Assembly: GCA_050084985.1 (NCBI GenBank) | Contig: JBITNC010000001.1 | Coordinates: forward strand, 97,588,001-97,652,000 | DNA: 64,000 nt | Reading direction: 5' to 3' | From: Nageia nagi | Lineage: Eukaryota > Pinophyta | The notes under the pieces: generated by a model | What the model saw: only the letters and a program-made list of their open reading frames with translations | Databases searched by the model: none | What the model was told of the DNA's origin: nothing | In this document: positions 58,158-64,000 of the stretch, in pieces | Layout of the letters: every line of letters begins with the position of its first letter | How positions within the stretch are numbered: the first letter of the stretch is position 1 | Position numbers and translations under genes: made by a program

Positions 58158-58252
58158 AATGTACCATTTTTCAAATGTATGTTTATCGCCTTTGGCGTAT
58201 GGATTGAATCCAAGATCTGTTGTTTGTCTCTCCTCATATATGTGTGGAGCCC

Positions 58253-58345
58253 AATTGTAATAAGAGGAAGTTGAGGCTGCATCCTTTCTATGAAAATGAT
58301 TTATAATTGTAATAAGAGGAAGTTGTTTTCTATAAAATGATTTAT
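58253..58345. repeat. 52 bp tandem duplication after the MADS relic
   Basis: AATTGTAATAAGAGGAAGTTG starts at 58,253 and 58,305. The second unit lacks about ten internal bases. It probably lies in the former 3' untranslated region. Confidence 0.8.
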
Positions 58346-58401
58346 TTTACCATGAATTCTGCTATTCTATACATTCAATTTTGAATTATATTCTACACAA
58401 C

Positions 58402-58619
58402 TTATGAGGTAACGCTTAGATGAGGAATTTTATATTCTACACAGTTCTGGGTATGAAAGAATCCATTTTGTGCATTTCTGGTGAACAAGAATCCATGAAG
58501 TTGTGGCTGCATCATGCCTACGCTTTCAAATTTCGCATACATGTCTTCAAGTTTAGTGCTTGTGTTTGACGACAATAGCAAACCTGAATTGATCTGGTTG
58601 GACTTCGCTGCTATTTCAT
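58402..58619 (-). pseudogene. Unassigned minus-strand ORF fragment
   Basis: Reading from the unit IV border toward 58,402, the frame gives NEIAAKSNQINSGLLLSSNT, then KLEDMYAKFESVGMMQPQLH and a stop at the left end. The composition is protein-like and less AT-rich than the surroundings. The 5' part is replaced by unit IV sequence, so a gene fragment truncated by the repeat is possible. The family was not recognised. Confidence 0.3.
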
Positions 58620-61600
58620 TGAATATATGATAGCAATAATAATAACAAGTTAGTAGATCTTTCCATATATAAACTAGATATCTTCCTAAGCTAAGTAGAT
58701 GCATGAAGAAGATACATGGAGTTGTTGGAGGAGTAATGATACTACAAAAGGTTACTATAGGTGTTGGAGTGTTGAAGCTTAGATGTTGTGGTTGAAAAGT
58801 GAATGGTGACCATTCTCATCCACTTCAAGGAGATTTGTATAGTGAATTTGCTAAACATCTTTCTTTATACGACAAGAAGAAGGAGTATATGTAAACATAA
58901 ATATCTTTATCAATACATTGTAATTTAAAAAGGAGGGTTGAGGGGACATATATATTTCATGCATGTGCCCTCCCCCATAAAAATCTTCACAAATTTAGGA
59001 ACTTGAAGATAATAGATGACATTTTTAGATTTTTTGCATGAGTTTTTGATGCCCTCTTTTATGATTTATCTGCAATATAAGCATATTAAACGGTGGAAAT
59101 GGTATTTTAGGTGGTTTGAATGGTGGGATGATGCCCTTATTTATGATTTATTAATGAATTAGGTGTATTCAATATTAGAAAAATGTATTTGTGGTGAGGA
59201 ATTAGTTATAACAGCCAGCTACCCCATCCCCAAAGTCATCTCTGATAATTAGGCATTGAAATTTGTAGGAAATGGTTAGGGTCCTATATTTGCCAAGTGA
59301 AATGATAAATGGCATGAGGAAGTTTGATTCATTCATAACATAGGTCTCCCCTAACCCTCATATAGCTGTTTGGATTTAATTAGGCCATTCAATAGTTGAA
59401 ATATTATAGGAGATGGGTGGATGCTTGTCCTAGCCACAGAAAATGATAAATGGGTAGTAGGAGAAGGAATCATTATACCTTGTAGGTATTATTGATTCTA
59501 GTGGTGATGTTAAGTGAAGTTATGAATTTCGATTGATCTTGTTGCTTTATAGATTATAATTCATGGTGATGTTTTCATGTTTTGAGAAAACCCTTGAAGT
59601 CTATTTTTATTTCTTTTTGGCTACATACAGGTGATGGTTGGTTACCAAAAAGCATTGCAATAGGTTTGGAGAAATTGTTAAAACCCTAGAGATTCATTTG
59701 GTTGCATGGCTAAATTTGAGCTACATACATGGAATGGTTGGGTAAGGAAATAATTGTTATCCATATAATAGATTTCGAGAGCCTATACAAAAAACTCGAT
59801 TTTGATCAATCTATAGAAAACCACCTATTAGAGAGATCTAATAGGGATGTGAACCTCCAACTCCCGTATTTATAACTTGCAAGGAAATAGAAAGGAGTGA
59901 ATTCCAACTCATAGCAATAATATAATCATTTTTATATTCAAGATAATTTAAAATGTATGAACCATAGTAAATAATATTCCATTTAATATAGCACATGGCA
60001 TTGCATCATAATATCAACTTTATCTTGAAATTTGTAATATTGCTTTTAATACTCTTAGAAAAATCTAAAATATGATTTATTAAATAAATAATAAATCATT
60101 TTTAAGTGTCTATATTTTTCCCCTCTTTGGATATGAAATGAAAAACATTGAAATTGCATAATTTAAAGAATTTTAGAGAAGTGAAAAATTTTCAAAGTCA
60201 AAGTAGGCTTCCCTTTCACAATTCATATGCTAAGTATGATATCTCATTTGCCTCCTTTTGGTTTAGAATTTCCACTTATTTTCCATTTCTATGATATAAT
60301 CAGATCAAAATAATAGCAAGTATGCAAACTATACTTTTAGGTATCATGGAGGTCCTAATATTCAGGATAATATATGGGAACAAATGAAATAATACCCATA
60401 TAGATCATATACATGATAATGGTATTCAAGTTAAAAAGAGAAAGGATGAAATTAATATAATATTACATTGTAAACTACTATTGTTGCAACTCATAATCTA
60501 CAACCATTTAATTGATGAGGTACTTGATATGCCCCAAGATTTTTGTCTTTTTATCACATTGACCTAGAATTTTGTAGAAATTATGCTCATGGGGTGACCA
60601 TGACTTAGAGCTTTTGAAACACTATTAGTACAATATGCATTCTTTAAAGAAAATAGTTAGCAAGAGAAACATATGCATTATTATTTTTATGTGCCTAAAA
60701 TTCACAGATGTAGTGCCTTTATTTAGAAGATAATACTATTTTCATGATTCTAACATCCTAAATTCAATTTATAGAACGTCATGGGCATGTTTATTATCGT
60801 GGAATTAGCAAAACTTTTGTGTGATAAATTTGATCGTTGTTATCATTATAGGGCATTATTGTGAAAAAATGGCATTTTCATATCAATTTCACCAAAAATG
60901 TAAACCATAAATAATAAATTAACAAACCTCATAAATGAATATGTCTTTTTGAGTACTTGTGAAATAAGCTATCCAATGCTTACCTTCTGATCATCGATGA
61001 GCTCTAAGAAATCAAATTAACACTCAATCATATATAGTAACAAGTGCATTGATGCCATGAAAATAGTCAAATTTAGTGTGTAGATGCTCTAAAATCTAGA
61101 GAATCTGATCTCGTGCAAATAATAGAATATGATCATTGCAACTAAGGCATAACAAATCTACAGGTAATTGGTGATGTATAAAGACACAGTTTTAGTTCTG
61201 GTGCATTCCTTGGACTTGCTTGCATGTGGAATATTTTGCTTTCATGTTCCATTATAGATGCATTTATTCTAGAGATATACACCTTTTACATTGATGTGAG
61301 ATTTTTCATTCTATAGAATGTATCATTGATTTTCCTTAAATGTGATTCAAGTATTCAAATACTAATATTTATTTAATGTTCAAAGCATGCATATTTATAT
61401 TTTAAGAATAAAATATCATAAATTTTATTTGAAAATTTATGCAATGATGATAACATAAAAGAGAAAATTGTATGCATTTATTGAATATCTTAACAAGGAT
61501 GGGATTTATCATCGTACATAAGTGTTCTTGTACAATGATATTTTCATCAAATGAGCTTTCTTGAATCAATTATCTCCATTATGAACATTGATCAAGCATG

Positions 61601-64000
61601 ATGCTAACAAATAATATCATATGCAATACAAAATTCAACCTTGAAGGTCAAGTCAAAATAAGAAAAATGTATCAAAACAAATGGAGCGAAGCCTCGAGGA
61701 GGATAATGCATGTGATATGAACAAGTCAAGAGATTCCCTAGTGAGGATTGAGGAGAGCGATGGGAAGTTATGTAAGCAGAGTGGTAGAGGAGGAGGTGTG
61801 ATTCAAGCGGCAAAGAGAATAAGAATGGAGGTTTGGATCCAAAAATATATTTGAGAAGGAAAATAAATGCAATTTATTCAAGGAAAAGGATATATTGAAT
61901 ATAAATAAAAATGTAGGAGGCCTCAATTGAGGGTTTTGCACTCAAATCATGGCTATTATTATGCTTAGGGTTAAGATTGGAGAAAATGATTTTTATATAG
62001 ATCTTATTGAACATGGATATTGAACACTCATATGTAAAATAAGAGGAAGAAGATCATGCTTGATAGACCTCAAAGCTTTATCCATAAGAAATGGTCTGCA
62101 TCTTGTCATGTAACTTTGCTACCAATAAGTTTTTCTCTATTTATTTCTCAGACTTGGAAGATAGAAATTATGTATGGAAATATCGCTTTGACTAGTTTTT
62201 TTGTACAAGGGAGGATTTATATGAGAGAATAGTCTACTTAGTTTGATCCCTTCTTTGAAAAAATCTATTTATATTTAGTCTGGGTAAATATGTATGCCCT
62301 TCTAATTGAATTATGGGGATAAAATTCTTTATTAAAATTGGTAGTACACGTGGCTCCTATTGATATATGGATAAACTTACAAAAGAAAATTTGATAAGCA
62401 GAATCAACATTAGTAAAGCTAGATTAGTCATTTTGATGGACTCAAAAGATCCCTAGTAAAAAAATATTACTCTATCTTTTCTGAAAGGGGAATGGAACAA
62501 AAAAATTGAATATGAAAATTTCACACTCTTTTACTTTAGCTACCAACAAGAAGTCAAAAAATAAAGAATTATTCTTATGAAAATACTAGCATGAGCCACC
62601 CATCATGGCCTAGCTCAAACTAGAGTAATACCTGATATTGCAATAGGCGATACAAACCACTCTTAGAGATATGATAATGAAGTCTACTCTAACTACACCT
62701 AAATATCAACTCCTTAGTTACAATCTACCTAAGGCATTATATCCTTTAGGATATAACCCGACCTATCAAGACACCAAGGTCCTATTCCATTATGACACCA
62801 AGCTTGCTTAACCATGCATCATCACAGGATCCCAAAGGATCCCTAGCTCACCACCCAACCTTGAATATCTACTAGGTCATCACTATGGTAACACCTGAGC
62901 ACTTCGAGTAATTGTCCCATATAATCCAACCATCAGAATGGTTTCTTGTAAGCTATGCCCACCATGGTTACTCTAGTATGGTATTTTGTACCATGCTAAT
63001 GGTCTACATGGTCCAATAGGTTACTCTCTTCCCACTTGCACCACCATGAGAGTGTACCCTCTCATATTCTCTCCCACTTTAGAAATGGGTGGTATCTTCA
63101 CATTAGACAAACCTAGTCATAGATGACACATAGAATTCTTAGAGTAGATAATGAACCTAAAGAAGGATCTTCACTACCCTCTTGGAGTTTCAACCTTGAA
63201 GGTTTCATCCATCACTACCTCATAAGTGTATTTGTATGGAACACAATGGTAACATCACCTAATGAAGTCAATTTTGAATGTTAATATTACATAGCTCAAG
63301 AGAACTTCGAGAGTAACAAATACATAATCAAAACATGGTTCACATTAGATGCACTAATAATGGCTATTTTGATATATGATGATAGCATTTATATTCCCAC
63401 CACTAACCATAATATGCATGCCTTAAGTGGTACCACCTCATGTGCTAGTCTACATAGCACTACATGTATAGGCACAATCCAATTTCTCGTAATTCAACTC
63501 AAGTAACTCAAAAACCTTATCAAGCATGGATCTTAACTGAATTGAGATAGGATCTTCAACCACTTATGAGAATCCTAACCATGAGGTCGCAAAGGATTTG
63601 GTCTAATATGATAAATACTAAACATATGACATCATCCTCTTGTAGACTCGATTAGCAACACCAAGAGGAACACTTAACTATCCTTTTGAAGTACACTCCA
63701 TATTGCCCTAGTTTTATCCACCATAACATATTCATTTTTATCCATCTAATAAATTTTGATCCTACAAACTTAAACATAACCCTACACATCCATTATCTCA
63801 AAGGGTTTGATCAAAGTAGTACACACTACAACCAACACCCTTCTCGTCATACCCAAAATCCCACTAGTGAACTCACATAATAAGTAAATTCATTATAATT
63901 AGCTAGTTTTATTATGCTTTAGTGGGTTGGTTTATTTTTTTAGTATAAGGTCCATTTTATCTTAATTAATCCAAATGCCCTTCCCATGTGGTCATGAGGG
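58620..64000 (+). repeat. Macro-repeat unit IV (subtype A), continues past the window
   Basis: Starts abruptly at ATATATGATAGCAATAATAA, the equivalent of 27,643 of unit I, and stays colinear with it to the end of the window (about 33,035 of unit I). Like unit I it lacks the 1 kb module and keeps the block that unit II lost. Confidence 0.85.
61977..62578 (+). pseudogene. DUF4283 (LINE ORF1-like) relic in unit IV
   Basis: Third copy of the domain. It shares the MRE-stop TAG (62,230) with units I and II. A CAA remains near 62,206 where I and II have TAA or TAG. It has its own TAG at the Trp just before the T-run and one extra T (a frameshift) in that run near 62,195-62,202. The LVWV Trp is intact. 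Confidence 0.75.

Noticed and set aside
1-64000. Search for tRNA, rRNA and organelle insertions
   Set aside because: No cloverleaf with conserved tRNA boxes, rRNA signature or plastid/mitochondrial gene order was recognised by eye.

Overview
The window looks like nuclear DNA from a vascular plant with a large, repeat-dominated genome. The evidence is plant-type LINE relics (DUF4283 ORF1, endonuclease, reverse transcriptase, zf-RVT, RNase H), a split gene for a plastid-type protein with an intron of about 3 kb, a MADS-box relic, and a very low density of intact genes. A gymnosperm or another large-genome plant would fit, but nothing here fixes the lineage.

Positions 1-19,775 are moderately AT-rich and consist mainly of decayed LINEs around one real gene. 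A degenerate tandem repeat (56-401) is followed by LINE-A (about 540-4,425, + strand, its RT split by a roughly 420 bp insert), the 3' part of LINE-C (about 4,990-6,215, with a 98 bp tandem repeat), unassigned intergenic DNA, the two-exon-visible gene on the minus strand (13,467 to 9,959) and LINE-B (about 13,750-19,775, + strand, nearly full length but full of stops). The gene has a transit-peptide-like N-terminus and the W-x-x-KP-x-WCQPW membrane domain that I associate with cyanobacterial/plastid DUF6737. Its last exon was not found.

Positions 19,775-25,585 are strongly AT-rich and hold no gene that I can support, only small hairpins and direct repeats.

From 25,585 to the window end a macro-repeat family dominates. 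There are four copies in the same orientation: unit I (25,585-39,387), unit II (39,388-50,605, truncated), unit III (50,605-53,775, a short piece) and unit IV (58,620 to beyond 64,000, truncated at its left end). I against II is roughly 92% identical in a stretch I compared by eye. Units I, II and IV carry a dead DUF4283 (LINE ORF1-like) domain with no endonuclease or RT after it. Units II and III share a 1 kb module with small ORFs that I and IV lack, so the subtypes run A-B-B-A along the DNA. Unit II has lost 1.2 kb, and the gap is filled with about 135 bp also found at 55.6 kb.

Between units III and IV (53,775-58,620) lies a non-repeat island with a Ty3/gypsy-like gag relic, a short gene-like 5' fragment, a LINE scrap, a type I-like MADS-box pseudogene with two frameshifts, and an unassigned minus-strand ORF cut off where unit IV begins.

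No tRNA, rRNA or CRISPR array was recognised. Identities and boundaries were judged by eye, without alignments or database searches.
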